From: Thermogemmatispora sp.
Lineage (GTDB): Bacteria; Chloroflexota; Ktedonobacteria; Ktedonobacterales; Ktedonobacteraceae
Reading direction: 5' to 3'
Assembly: GCF_019683755.1 (NCBI RefSeq)
Contig: NZ_JADGHT010000002.1
Span: 1 to 51,895 of the forward strand
Length of the DNA: 51,895 bases
Shown: positions 19,568-27,896 of the stretch, piece by piece
How positions within the stretch are numbered: position 1 is the stretch's first letter
Layout: each line of letters begins with the position of its first letter
Notes under the pieces: model-generated
The model's input: the letters and a program-made list of their open reading frames with translations, nothing else
Databases searched by the model: none
Told to the model about the DNA's origin: nothing
Translations under genes and position numbers: made by a program

Positions 19568-20223
19568 CCTTCCCTCTCTTCCCGCTCTGCCACTTCTAGC
19601 AGGCGCAGCATGGTTTCATCCCAGGTCGGGAGTCCGTGGGCCAGTTTATAGGCAGCAAGTCGGTCGAGGATCTGGCGCTGCAGGCGAATCCAGGCGCTTC
19701 CGGGATAGAAGTGCGCGATCAGCTCTTGCCAGCAGCGCAGTGGCAGCGCAAAGGCCGCCTCCTTTGACCAGGGGACCGGAGCGACCTGGAGACGCCCGTT
19801 CTCGCTCTCGTAAAAGATCGTGCCGCTGAAGAGGAAGCGCAGCGGGATCACTCCCTCCTCGCCTTCCAGGGCAGCAAAATACTTGGTGCTGACCACCTCG
19901 AAATCGTAGGTGCAAGCGACCGGCAGATCAACCTCTATACGCCCGCTGAAAGCCGGCACGACTGTTCCGGCATGCGCCCAGAGCAGCGAGCGCAAGGTTT
20001 CGCCCCAGCGCTCTGGTTCGCCAAAGACCTCCAGCAGGCGCGCCTGAGCCGCAGGGCTGTAGCGCCGGCGCGCGGCCTCAATCTGGATCTGTGCCCGCAA
20101 GACAACGCTCTGGATCGCTTCCTCGGCCAGGCGATTGATGAGCTGCAGGCGAAAGAGTAGCATGGGAGCGGCGGCATAGGCTGGCACCTCCGCGCCTACT
20201 ACGGCAAAATCAAGATCTGGCAT
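19564..20223 (-). CDS. DUF6084-like hydrogenase accessory protein
   Basis: A 219-residue soluble protein beginning MPDLDFAVVGAEVPAYAAAP, which I recognise as the DUF6084 type found beside group 1h hydrogenases. The ATG at 20223 follows GGGGAGGGGG; the track start is 36 codons too early. The core has several beta-strands (GRIEVDLPVACTYDFEVVSTKYFAAL, IPLRFLFSGTIFYE), and the end is helical. There is no Cys motif, so it is unlikely to hold an Fe-S cluster. It overlaps DUF5947 by 14 bases and the 360-residue gene by 4. Confidence 0.75.
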   Translation of the reverse strand: MPDLDFAVVGAEVPAYAAAPMLLFRLQLINRLAEEAIQSVVLRAQIQIEAARRRYSPAAQARLLEVFGEPERWGETLRSLLWAHAGTVVPAFSGRIEVDLPVACTYDFEVVSTKYFAALEGEEGVIPLRFLFSGTIFYESENGRLQVAPVPWSKEAAFALPLRCWQELIAHFYPGSAWIRLQRQILDRLAAYKLAHGLPTWDETMLRLLEVAEREEREG

Positions 20224-20989
20224 AATGTTCCCCCTCCCCAAGGTCCGGCGCCCTTCTAGCCGCCACAATCTCAGCCCTCGCCTGCAGTTCACTGAAAAAG
20301 GTCCGCAGCGCCTGCTCCAGCTCCACGCCACCGCTCAGGCCGCGCCAGTTGGCCCGAATCAGGCCCGTCAAGCGATAGCAAATATCGATCGGCACCAGAA
20401 AAGTATCGCGCGCCCCGCCTATCCGGTTGATTAGCAGCGCCTCTACATCGGGCAGCAGCTCCTCCAGCAAGGGATAGCGCGCGACCAATCCCTGCCAGCC
20501 CTCGAGGCGCAGCAGCGACTCCGTTGCGCCCGCTGGCCCTGGATAGAAGGCCTGCATACGCCCCGCTGGAGTGCTGTAAAAGAGATAGACCAGGTTCACT
20601 GGCAAGCCCAGCGCCTCCCACTCGGGATCAGTCAGCACCAGATCAGGCAGCCAGCGAACACGCTCGGGGATCAGGCGATACTGTCCCTGACCTGGCTGGG
20701 CCGTGGCACGGAAGAGCAGCGCACAGGGATCACACACACAGAGCACCTGACGCCGTTCGGGGACAAAGAGATGACGATGGTCGGGGAGCAGCGGCGCCCG
20801 GCAAAGCTCACAGCGCTCCTGAGGGCGGCGCTGCGGCTGAACTTCGCGCTGTACGAAGCGCCGCAGCGCGCCCAAAGGGAGCGCCAGAGGGACCTGGCGA
20901 GTCTGCTGCTCACTCGCGCCGCCCGCCTCCTCACGCCAGGACAGCAGGCCAGGTCCCGACACCAACCCTTTGCCGCCCACACACCTCAT
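20210..20989 (-). CDS. DUF5947-like protein with Cys-rich zinc or Fe site
   Basis: A 259-residue protein of the DUF5947 type. Near residues 60-90 it has CELC and, after a spacer with HRH, CVCDPC, which together could bind zinc, a rubredoxin-like iron or an Fe-S cluster. The rest is a conserved domain with YPGPAGATES, PDVEALLINR and PIDICYRLTGLIRANWRGLSGG. Unknown function. In group 1h operons it sits between the NifU-domain gene and DUF6084, as here, so it may pass electrons from or help mature the hydrogenase. The start lies 6 bases after the upstream stop. Confidence 0.75.
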   Translation of the reverse strand: MRCVGGKGLVSGPGLLSWREEAGGASEQQTRQVPLALPLGALRRFVQREVQPQRRPQERCELCRAPLLPDHRHLFVPERRQVLCVCDPCALLFRATAQPGQGQYRLIPERVRWLPDLVLTDPEWEALGLPVNLVYLFYSTPAGRMQAFYPGPAGATESLLRLEGWQGLVARYPLLEELLPDVEALLINRIGGARDTFLVPIDICYRLTGLIRANWRGLSGGVELEQALRTFFSELQARAEIVAARRAPDLGEGEHYARS

Positions 20990-20995
20990 CGCTGC

Positions 20996-21652
20996 TCACA
21001 CCCCTCTCGCGCTGGTCCCCGGCTTCTGCGTCCCTACCACAGCCGGAGATCCCCCACCACGCCGGCGCGGGATAAAGACCACCGGGACTGGCGTCCCAGC
21101 CCGCGCCGGCATCTTAGCCTCCTCATCACCCTCCTCGATCTCCAATCCGCTCAGGTCGGGAGCCACACGATACACCGCCTCTTCGATCCTCTGCCGCAGG
21201 TACTGCATTGAGGCGGGACAGCCGCGACAGCTCCCACGCAAGCGCAGCGAGACCACGCCATCGGCTACACGCAGGAGCATCAGCTCAGCGCCATGTCCCC
21301 GCACCACAGGCCGCACTTCCTCGAGCGCCCGCTCGACCCTCTCCTCAAGAGGGACAGGATGTAGATCATGTAAGAGCAGCAAACCGGCCACCAACTCATC
21401 ACTGATCAACAGATCGAGCAGGCGCGACTCGACACCAGGAGACGAAGCACGTGCACTCTCCACAGCCGTCAGCAGCTCCACGATGCGACGTAATCCCGCG
21501 CCATAGAGCGCCACCAGCGCCCGGACCAGCTCCTCTGCGCAAGCACGCGCATGGGGATCAGGGAGATGTTCGATCTCGGCTAACAGGCGCTCAATCTCTT
21601 GAGCAGGATGAGGCTCCTGGGGCCTCTGGTGCTCCTGCGCACCACCGCTCAT
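20996..21652 (-). CDS. NifU C-terminal domain protein next to HhyL
   Basis: A 218-residue protein. The N-terminal half is helical and unknown. The C-terminal half is a NifU-like Fe-S scaffold domain with VRGHGAELMLLRVADGVVSLRLRGSCRGCPAS; the CxxC would bind a cluster at a dimer interface. The ATG at 21652 follows AGGAGGAGAAGG. Its place directly after hhyL matches the gene called hhyE in mycobacteria, proposed there to carry electrons from the hydrogenase; equivalence here is inferred. Fe-S delivery to HhyS is the alternative. Confidence 0.8.
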   Translation of the reverse strand: MSGGAQEHQRPQEPHPAQEIERLLAEIEHLPDPHARACAEELVRALVALYGAGLRRIVELLTAVESARASSPGVESRLLDLLISDELVAGLLLLHDLHPVPLEERVERALEEVRPVVRGHGAELMLLRVADGVVSLRLRGSCRGCPASMQYLRQRIEEAVYRVAPDLSGLEIEEGDEEAKMPARAGTPVPVVFIPRRRGGGSPAVVGTQKPGTSARGV

Positions 21653-21758
21653 GGCCTTCTCCTCCTGATTCGGCAGCCCATCAGGCGGCAATGCAGGCCG
21701 ATGGGCTGCCCCAGCTCACAGACCGCAACCCCTCCTTGCTGCGACGCCACCATCTTCC

Positions 21759-23555
21759 TTACGACACACGCCCGAAGGTCGGAGAATGCACGACTTGCAG
21801 CTCTTTGCCGCTGCCTAGATACATATGGACCCCACAGGGGAGGCACGGATCGAAGCTGCGCACTGCGCGCATAATATCGATGCCCTTAAACTTGTCGGGG
21901 CCATTCTCCTCGAAGATCGGCGTATTCTGAACCGCATCCTCATAGGGGCCTGGCGTCCCATAGATATCGCGCACGCTGGCATTCCAGGGCGTGGGCGGAT
22001 AGGGGTGATAGTTGGCAATCTTACCGTTCTCGATCACCAGATGATGCGAGAGCACCCCGCGCACGGCCTCATGGAAGCCGCAGCCGATCGCCTCCTTGGG
22101 CACCGTAAAATCGCTCCAGGTCCTCGTGCGACCCGCCCGGATCTCCGCCAGCGCCTTCTCCACGCAATAGAGGGCCACCGCCGCCGCATAGGCCTGGAAG
22201 TACGAACGGGCCCGATCGCGCTCCAGGGCATTGCTCCACTTCGGAATCTTCCACTCAAACTCGACCTCGGGTTTCAGCGCCGTCTTCGGCAAGCGGATCT
22301 TAACACTGTGCCCGGTGGCCTTAATGTAGCCCCCCAGATCGACCAGGCCAGCCAGCGCCGTCACCCACAGGCGCGCCAGCGGCCCCCCGCCGGTATCCAG
22401 CGCCAGATACTGCCCCGTGCGCTTATCGTACCAGCGCGGCGACATCACCCAGCTATACTTTCCCTTGAAATCGCGCTTCTGCGGCTTGGGAATCGTCGTT
22501 TGGTTCCAGGGATGGCGCCGATCAACCGGATTGCCTAGCGGATCACGATCGACAAAGATGCGCTCGTTCTCCCAATCCTCGTAGTAGGAGCTGCCCAGCA
22601 AAATGCGGATTCCCAGATTGATATCGACCAGGCTGGTTGTCACTAGCTCGCCATCGACCACCACACCCGGTGTCACGAACATCGCCCGCCCCCACTTATC
22701 CATCGTGCGATAATCGTAATCGCAGACGTCAGGGTCCTGGAACGAGCCCCAGCAGCCCAGCAGAACCCGCCGCTGGCCTACCTTTTCATAGCCAGGCAGG
22801 GCCTGATAGAAGAAATCGAAGAGGTCATCGTGTAAGGGGACGACCTTCTTCATGAACTCCACATACTTCATCAGGCGCACTAGATAATCGGTGAAGAGCT
22901 GGACCGTCGCCACCGTGCCCACGCCGCCGGGATAGAGCGTCGACGGATGCACATGGCGCCCCTCCATCAAGCAGAACTTCTCGCGCGTCAGGCGACTCAT
23001 CTGCAGCGCCTCGCGATAGAACTCGCCCGTGAAGGGATTGAGCGCCCGCATAATATCGGCGATCGTGCGATAGCCGTGGTCTTTAGCATGTGGAGCCTCG
23101 GTCTTCTGCGCCAGCTCCCAGACCCCGGGATTGGTCTCACGCACCATCTGCTCGCAGAAATCAACCCCGACCAGATTCTCCTGAAAGATGTTGTGGTCAA
23201 ACATGTACTCCGCCGCCTCGCCGAGGTTGAGAATCCACTCGCCGAGAGCCGGCGGCTTCACGCCATAGGCCATATTCTGCGCATAGACCGAGCAGGTAGC
23301 GTGGTTATCCCCGCAGATCCCACAAATGCGGCTGGTGATGAAATGCGCATCGCGCGGGTCCTTGCCCCTCAGAAAGATGCTATAGCCGCGGAAGATCGAC
23401 GATGTACTGTAGCACTCTACTACCTGTCGCTTCTTAAAATCAATCTTGGTATAGATTCCCAAGCTGCCGACAATGCGCGTAATCGGGTCCCAGGCCATTT
23501 CAATTAACTGGCCAGGCTCAGCCGGGGCAGCCTGACGTCGTACCTCAGTGGTCAT
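21759..23555 (-). CDS. hhyL: Group 1h [NiFe]-hydrogenase large subunit
   Basis: This subunit holds the NiFe(CN)2CO active site that splits H2. Both Cys pairs are present: RICGICGDNH (Cys78, Cys81) and DPCLPCGVH (Cys571, Cys574). The 21 residues after His577 are the peptide expected to be removed by the maturation protease. The ATG at 23555 (MTTEVRRQ) follows AAAGGAGAGAG; 598 residues. The partner small subunit, NifU-domain gene, DUF5947 and DUF6084 place it in group 1h, the high-affinity oxygen-tolerant class. It is 187 bases after hhyS. Confidence 0.95.
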   Translation of the reverse strand: MTTEVRRQAAPAEPGQLIEMAWDPITRIVGSLGIYTKIDFKKRQVVECYSTSSIFRGYSIFLRGKDPRDAHFITSRICGICGDNHATCSVYAQNMAYGVKPPALGEWILNLGEAAEYMFDHNIFQENLVGVDFCEQMVRETNPGVWELAQKTEAPHAKDHGYRTIADIMRALNPFTGEFYREALQMSRLTREKFCLMEGRHVHPSTLYPGGVGTVATVQLFTDYLVRLMKYVEFMKKVVPLHDDLFDFFYQALPGYEKVGQRRVLLGCWGSFQDPDVCDYDYRTMDKWGRAMFVTPGVVVDGELVTTSLVDINLGIRILLGSSYYEDWENERIFVDRDPLGNPVDRRHPWNQTTIPKPQKRDFKGKYSWVMSPRWYDKRTGQYLALDTGGGPLARLWVTALAGLVDLGGYIKATGHSVKIRLPKTALKPEVEFEWKIPKWSNALERDRARSYFQAYAAAVALYCVEKALAEIRAGRTRTWSDFTVPKEAIGCGFHEAVRGVLSHHLVIENGKIANYHPYPPTPWNASVRDIYGTPGPYEDAVQNTPIFEENGPDKFKGIDIMRAVRSFDPCLPCGVHMYLGSGKELQVVHSPTFGRVS

Positions 23556-23742
23556 TGTGCTCTCTCCTTTGCTGAACAGGCACAAGCGAGCCAGAGAGAG
23601 GCTGGCCAAACTCTTCTCGCTTCCACTCAATTAGCAAGCGCCCAGACAAGCAAGCAACGCAAGAAGAGACTGCAGAGCACAGAGTGAGGCTCAGCAGGAG
23701 CAAGGCGCTGCTGCCTGTCAGAGGATTTCCGCTTGTTCTTCC

Positions 23743-24771
23743 CTACCAGCGCGGCTGATAACCGGTTACCAACTCCTGGCCCTTACGGCGCCACGAAGGT
23801 TCCTTATTGAGCGTCGACCTAGTAATATTGCGCAGAGCACGAATCGCACCGCCGTAGGCGCCAGCGATACCAGTTGACAACTTGGCGCCGGGTGGCTCAT
23901 CCATGAAGGGCATAAACTTATCGGGGAAGCCAGGCATCGTACAACCAATGCAGATCCCGCCCACGTTAGGACAGCCGCCGATGCCGGCCATCCAACCGCG
24001 CTTTGGTACATTGCACTGTACGACTGGACCCCAGCAGCCGAGTTTCACCAGGCACTGAGGGGCCCCATACTCGGTGGCAAAGTCGCCCTGCTCATAGTAA
24101 CTGCCGCGGTCGCAACCCTCATGAACGGTTTTGCCAAAGAGCCAAGTGGGGCGTCCGAGGTCATCGAGGGGGATCATTGGCGCCAGACCCACCGCCTGGT
24201 AGAGCAGGTAGAGGAGCGTCTCCATAAAGTTATCCGGTTGCACAGGGCAGCCAGGAACATTGACAATAGGGATACCGGCCCACGACTTCCAGGAATGGCC
24301 CAGGTAGTCAGCCAGGCCCATTGCTCCAGTAGGGTTACCCTGCATCGCATGGATACCGCCGTAGGTAGCACAGGTTCCGATGGCCACCACCGCCCAGGCT
24401 TTCGGCGCCAGACGATCGATCCACTCGCAGGTTGTGATCGGCTGACCGGTTGCCGGATCGGTTCCCAGCGCGGCCCAATAGCCTTCTCGCTTGATACGCT
24501 CGTTGGGGATCGAGCCTTCAACAACCAGCACAAAAGGATCAAGCTCGCCGCGTTCAGCCTGGTACCACCAGGTCATAAAGCTGTCACCGCCCAACTCATA
24601 GGCGAGGACAGGATTGTGCAAATAGACACGGGGAAGTCCCGGAATGGCTCCCAGGATCACATCTTCCAGGCTTGGCTGACTGGCCGCAGTAATGGAAACC
24701 GAGTCGCCATCACAGCCCAGGCCCGCAGTGATCCAGACGATATGGACCGCCTCCACGCGCGTCCTGGTCAT
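23743..24771 (-). CDS. hhyS: Group 1h [NiFe]-hydrogenase small subunit
   Basis: This subunit carries three Fe-S clusters that lead electrons away from the active site. There is no Tat signal and no C-terminal membrane helix, so the enzyme is cytoplasmic or peripherally bound, as known for group 1h. In the proximal-cluster motif the usual CxxC is CDGD (Cys20, Asp23), the 3Cys-1Asp ligation described for the actinobacterial-type enzyme. Other ligand segments are GTCATYGG, PGCPVQ, HEGCDRG and GGCPNVGGICIGCTMPGFPDKF. The start follows GAAGGAGG. First gene of the operon. Confidence 0.95.
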   Translation of the reverse strand: MTRTRVEAVHIVWITAGLGCDGDSVSITAASQPSLEDVILGAIPGLPRVYLHNPVLAYELGGDSFMTWWYQAERGELDPFVLVVEGSIPNERIKREGYWAALGTDPATGQPITTCEWIDRLAPKAWAVVAIGTCATYGGIHAMQGNPTGAMGLADYLGHSWKSWAGIPIVNVPGCPVQPDNFMETLLYLLYQAVGLAPMIPLDDLGRPTWLFGKTVHEGCDRGSYYEQGDFATEYGAPQCLVKLGCWGPVVQCNVPKRGWMAGIGGCPNVGGICIGCTMPGFPDKFMPFMDEPPGAKLSTGIAGAYGGAIRALRNITRSTLNKEPSWRRKGQELVTGYQPRW

Positions 24772-24975
24772 AGCGGTGCCTCCTTCAACAAGAGCGCACT
24801 CACGCGCGCTCGCAGCTAGCTAGGCCAGCTCACTGACTGGCTCTCGGATGAACAACACCAGACACACGCACACACTACAGCCTCTACTGTCTGAGGATGC
24901 AGCCCCTTCCGGACTTCCTTGCTCACTGTAGCAGACCGCATCCATCCCATCGACGAAAGCGATCGATCCCTCGTC

Positions 24976-25004
24976 CCTATATTGAGGATAGCGAGCAGCA
25001 CCAA
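24976..25004 (-). promoter_or_regulatory. Possible proximal hhyS promoter
   Basis: Minus strand TTGGTG, 17-base spacer, TATAGG. Both boxes are weak matches. It would give a leader of about 200 bases. Confidence 0.3.
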
Positions 25005-25651
25005 ATCACGAGCCTCCTCGCCAGCCAGACACTCAAGCACATAGTGATCACCCACCCCGAGAGAGGCGGAGGCACAAAGCACTCTCCTGCGCTGCGAGTT
25101 CACAAGACCCGGCTGACTGACTGACCTTGAGCAGACCTCTGGGTGAAAATCCTCTCTTGCAGCCGCGCCTCCCTACAACCCACCATCAGACAGAAGGGAC
25201 AAGCAGCCCTTTCCTCGAGAGCGCCAGGCGCAGCCTCTCCCTGCCCTCTGAGGCAGCCAGGCAAGCGCAGCCAAAGGCAGCACCGGTCACCAGGGCAAAA
25301 GCCAGGCTGGGCGCGGAGAACACTCAGCTCGGATTGGCTTCAGACCAGCTTACAGATAGCGAGAATGAAGGGCGGACACTACAACGACGAAGACAGCAAA
25401 GCAAAGGAGCAGGCAAGAGGTTCCGATGTAAGCAGCACAGCCGGAAGGCCCTCAGCCGGTCCGTCGTCTCTCCTCCTGGGCGCAGCACAGGCTAACAACA
25501 CGACATTCAAGGACCAGCTCTTCCCTGAAGCAATGGGCGTTTCCTTGTTCTGACGAGACTTGTGATAGAGACTTCCGCTCAGGGATGGACTTTCGCTTCT
25601 TCAGAAGAATTGTTGAGGTTCATGCCCGGCAAGCATCCCGAGACACAATCA

Positions 25652-25681
25652 ACTATAGCATAGACAAATCATGAGAGTCAA
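25652..25681 (-). promoter_or_regulatory. Strong sigma70-like promoter pointing to hhyS
   Basis: Minus strand TTGACT, 18-base spacer ending in TGC, then TATAGT: good -35, extended -10 and -10. Transcription would start near 25645, about 870 bases before the hhyS ATG. Confidence 0.6.
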
Positions 25682-25791
25682 GCTGGAATCCTTGCAAGGC
25701 GGACATTGGCGTTGCAGCACAGTTGCATCTGTCTCACATTGTTATACGCTGTTTCACCCAAATGGCATCTAAGATTTTCATACCGGGGGAC

Positions 25792-25821
25792 TTGACAAAC
25801 GAGCCGTGATCACCTTAGTAT
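25792..25821 (+). promoter_or_regulatory. Sigma70-like promoter of the FG-GAP protein
   Basis: Plus strand TTGACA (perfect), 18-base spacer, TAGTAT. The predicted start near 25828 leaves a leader of about 48 bases before the ATG at 25876. Confidence 0.65.
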
Positions 25822-25875
25822 ATAGAACATGCATTCTAGGCCCACATGGGCCGGCAAAAAAGGGGAAAGTACTCC

Positions 25876-26631
25876 ATGACGATACAGCTTCGTCAGCCGC
25901 CCGGGGTGACCAGAAAGAGGCAGGCCATCACCGGGGAGGAGGAGGATGATGCCATCTACCTTGCGCCGCGGCTGCCGAGCAGCACACGCCGCTATCAGCC
26001 CCTGCCACCCGCACGCGCGGATGTGGCCGGCCCGTTGAGCGGTATCACTGGCGCACAGTCGGCGGTTTTCATCCAACGGCGGCGCGCCAGTAGTCAGATG
26101 AGGCCGGAATATGGCACGACCTCCAAAGCGGTGGTACCCGAGGGTCTGCGTGCGCTCGCTCCGACACGCATCAAGGCCCGGCGTACGGCTCGTTTCTGGG
26201 CCTTGCGCCTCTTCCTTCTCGGCCTCCTGCTTACTGCCCTGCTCGGTCTGGGCCTGGCTTACCTCGGCTCCTGGTGGCAGCTCCATCAGGAGGATGTCCA
26301 GTTTGGGCGCCCACGCACTTGGCAGATGGACGCCGTGGTCGGGCACAACGATAGCCCGAGCCACCCCACCCATTTTGTTTTTATCAATCTCAATCGACAT
26401 GTTGAGATCATTGAATTCCCTGGTGGGGACGGCAATAACGCGCGCGTCTACAATGGTCCAGTGCTCTTTGGCTCCAATCAGGACCTGGTCCCAGTTACCG
26501 CCGAGGTGCATGATGTGAACGGCGACGGTCGGCCAGACCTGATCGTCCATATTGGCGAGCAGCGTCTTGTATTGCTGAACGATGGCAATACGTTCCGTTC
26601 CGCTACCGCCGCAGATCACATCAGTTTCTGA
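25876..26631 (+). CDS. Membrane-anchored protein with FG-GAP/VCBS-like end
   Basis: A 251-residue protein of unknown function. Residues 1-107 are basic, Pro/Arg-rich and probably disordered in the cytoplasm. One membrane helix follows (about 108-131, LRLFLLGLLLTALLGLGLAYL). The outer part ends with VHDVNGDGRPDLIVHIGEQR, a calcium-binding FG-GAP/VCBS-type repeat; only one clear copy is present, so it is not a full propeller. I chose the ATG at 25876, after AAAAGGGGAAAG, over 25846. It is divergent from the hydrogenase operon and convergent with nfo. Confidence 0.7.
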   Translation: MTIQLRQPPGVTRKRQAITGEEEDDAIYLAPRLPSSTRRYQPLPPARADVAGPLSGITGAQSAVFIQRRRASSQMRPEYGTTSKAVVPEGLRALAPTRIKARRTARFWALRLFLLGLLLTALLGLGLAYLGSWWQLHQEDVQFGRPRTWQMDAVVGHNDSPSHPTHFVFINLNRHVEIIEFPGGDGNNARVYNGPVLFGSNQDLVPVTAEVHDVNGDGRPDLIVHIGEQRLVLLNDGNTFRSATAADHISF

Positions 26632-26699
26632 GCCGGGCGCCAGCCACAAGCCGTGGCCTCTGTAGCCCTTTGGGATCTTCCCTTCATTTCATTCAGAGT

Positions 26700-26770
26700 C
26701 AGAGGACAGAAGCAGGCTTTCACTGGCACGTGCTCTGCTACGAGCCAGCTCATCTTGCCTCTGTCCTCTG
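26700..26770. terminator. Large nested hairpin between convergent genes
   Basis: CAGAGGACAGA pairs perfectly with TCTGTCCTCTG (11 bp), continues for five or six more pairs after one mismatch, and encloses an inner CTGGC/GCCAG stem. It lies between the stops of two convergent genes and has no T-tract, so it could serve both directions as a 3'-end structure. Confidence 0.5.
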
Positions 26771-26829
26771 CTCTTGGCTTTGCCGCTCTCTTCAGGCCTC
26801 CGCAGCCTGAGCGGTGCCCGTTCTTTCCT

Positions 26830-27744
26830 TCAGCCTTCAGCCAGCTCCTGCCTCAGTTGCGGTGAGGAGAGGCTGCCGCCAGGAGTGCACAGGCTTTTGA
26901 CATACTGCAGATGCCTCCGATCGTGTTCCCAATCTTCACGGTCTTGCTCGTCGCGCTTAATGGGTGTCTCCAGCACAACTGTCAGCGTGGCCAGGCGAGC
27001 ATCGTTGAGCAGTGCCCGCAGCCCGGCTAGCGGGATCAGCCCCTCGCCTATGCGTGCATGCACATCGCGATGACTGCCGAGCGGCTGCCGACTATCGTTG
27101 AGATGAAGCACCTTGAGCCGAGAGAGACCTACCAGCTCCGCAAAGCGCTGCAGTACGGCCTCCACGCCTGCCGGTGAGCCGATATCATAGCCAGCCCCCC
27201 AGAGATGGGCCGTATCCAGACAGATGCCCAAGCGCTCTTCTTCCTCTGGCAAGCGGGTCAGCACGTAGGCTAGCTCCTCAAAGCGCTGCCCCAGGGTATA
27301 GCCGGCCCCGACATCATTTTCGAGCAAGAGGCGTACGCCGGCTGGCATCTTCGAGAGTACCAGCCGCAAGGCTTCGATCAGGCGCTCGATGCCTTGCTCA
27401 AGGCCCGCCCCGCGGTGACTGCCGATGTGCACTACCACATCGGAGGCTTCCAGCAGGGCCGCCCGCTCCAGCGTCCAGGAGAGCAGCCTGATCGAGGCTT
27501 GCCAGATCTCCTCACGCGGCGAGGCGAGGTTGATCAGGTAGGGAGCATGCACAATTACTGGAGCCAGGCCCCGCTCCCGCGCAGCCTGCGCAAACTCGCG
27601 CGCCGTTTCTTCTCCAGCAGTTGGCGGCTTCCAGCCTGTAGGATTGCTGGCAAAGAGCTGGACTGTCTCACAGCCCAGGAAGCAGGCTATCTCTAGTGCC
27701 CGCAGTGGCCTGCCGTTGAGAGGCATATGTCGTCCTATCCGCAT
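26830..27744 (-). CDS. nfo: Deoxyribonuclease IV (AP endonuclease)
   Basis: Endonuclease IV cuts DNA 5' to abasic sites and trims damaged 3' ends in base-excision repair. The trinuclear zinc site of the TIM barrel is visible in order: VHAPYL, VVHIGSH, LLLEND, CLDTAHLWGAGYD, LHLNDS, HRDVHARIGEG and LETP. At 304 residues it is slightly longer than the E. coli enzyme, with an extra charged C-terminal tail (KRDEQDREDWEHDRRH). It follows scpB in the same direction after a 144-base gap. Confidence 0.93.
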   Translation of the reverse strand: MRIGRHMPLNGRPLRALEIACFLGCETVQLFASNPTGWKPPTAGEETAREFAQAARERGLAPVIVHAPYLINLASPREEIWQASIRLLSWTLERAALLEASDVVVHIGSHRGAGLEQGIERLIEALRLVLSKMPAGVRLLLENDVGAGYTLGQRFEELAYVLTRLPEEEERLGICLDTAHLWGAGYDIGSPAGVEAVLQRFAELVGLSRLKVLHLNDSRQPLGSHRDVHARIGEGLIPLAGLRALLNDARLATLTVVLETPIKRDEQDREDWEHDRRHLQYVKSLCTPGGSLSSPQLRQELAEG

Positions 27745-27884
27745 CTTGCCCTTTCCTCTGCTGCTTCCAGGTCTCTGCTGCGCCGACTCAGTCTGGAGCT
27801 CGTCCTGATCCGGTGCTCTGGCTCCGGCAGGTACGGACCCTATGCTCCTAGCCTAGCCGCCGCAGTCAGGGTGCCGCTCCTCCA

Positions 27885-27896
27885 CTAGCTAGCTAG
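27885..27896. repeat. CTAGCTAGCTAG all-frame stop element at scpB end
   Basis: A palindromic 12-mer containing TAG in all three frames on both strands. The scpB stop codon lies inside it. Similar 10- to 12-mers occur at 2575-2586, 17516-17527 and 24813-24822. Confidence 0.8.

Larger units (their letters stand above)
24772..25875. other. 1.1-kb divergent intergenic region upstream of hhyS
   Basis: No protein gene is supportable: the 122- and 136-residue plus ORFs and the 95-residue minus ORF have low-complexity, unfamilial sequences. It holds the promoters listed separately for the hydrogenase operon and for the divergent membrane protein. A short palindrome, TTCTTCAGAAGAA (25597-25609), lies about 35 bases inside the predicted distal minus transcript. 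AGCTAGCTAG occurs at 24813-24822. The length leaves room for a regulatory RNA or a long leader. Confidence 0.5.

Noticed and set aside
25127-25553. 122- and 136-residue plus ORFs upstream of hhyS
   Set aside because: Overlapping, Ser/Arg/Gln-rich translations with no ribosome site and no recognisable family; treated as intergenic.
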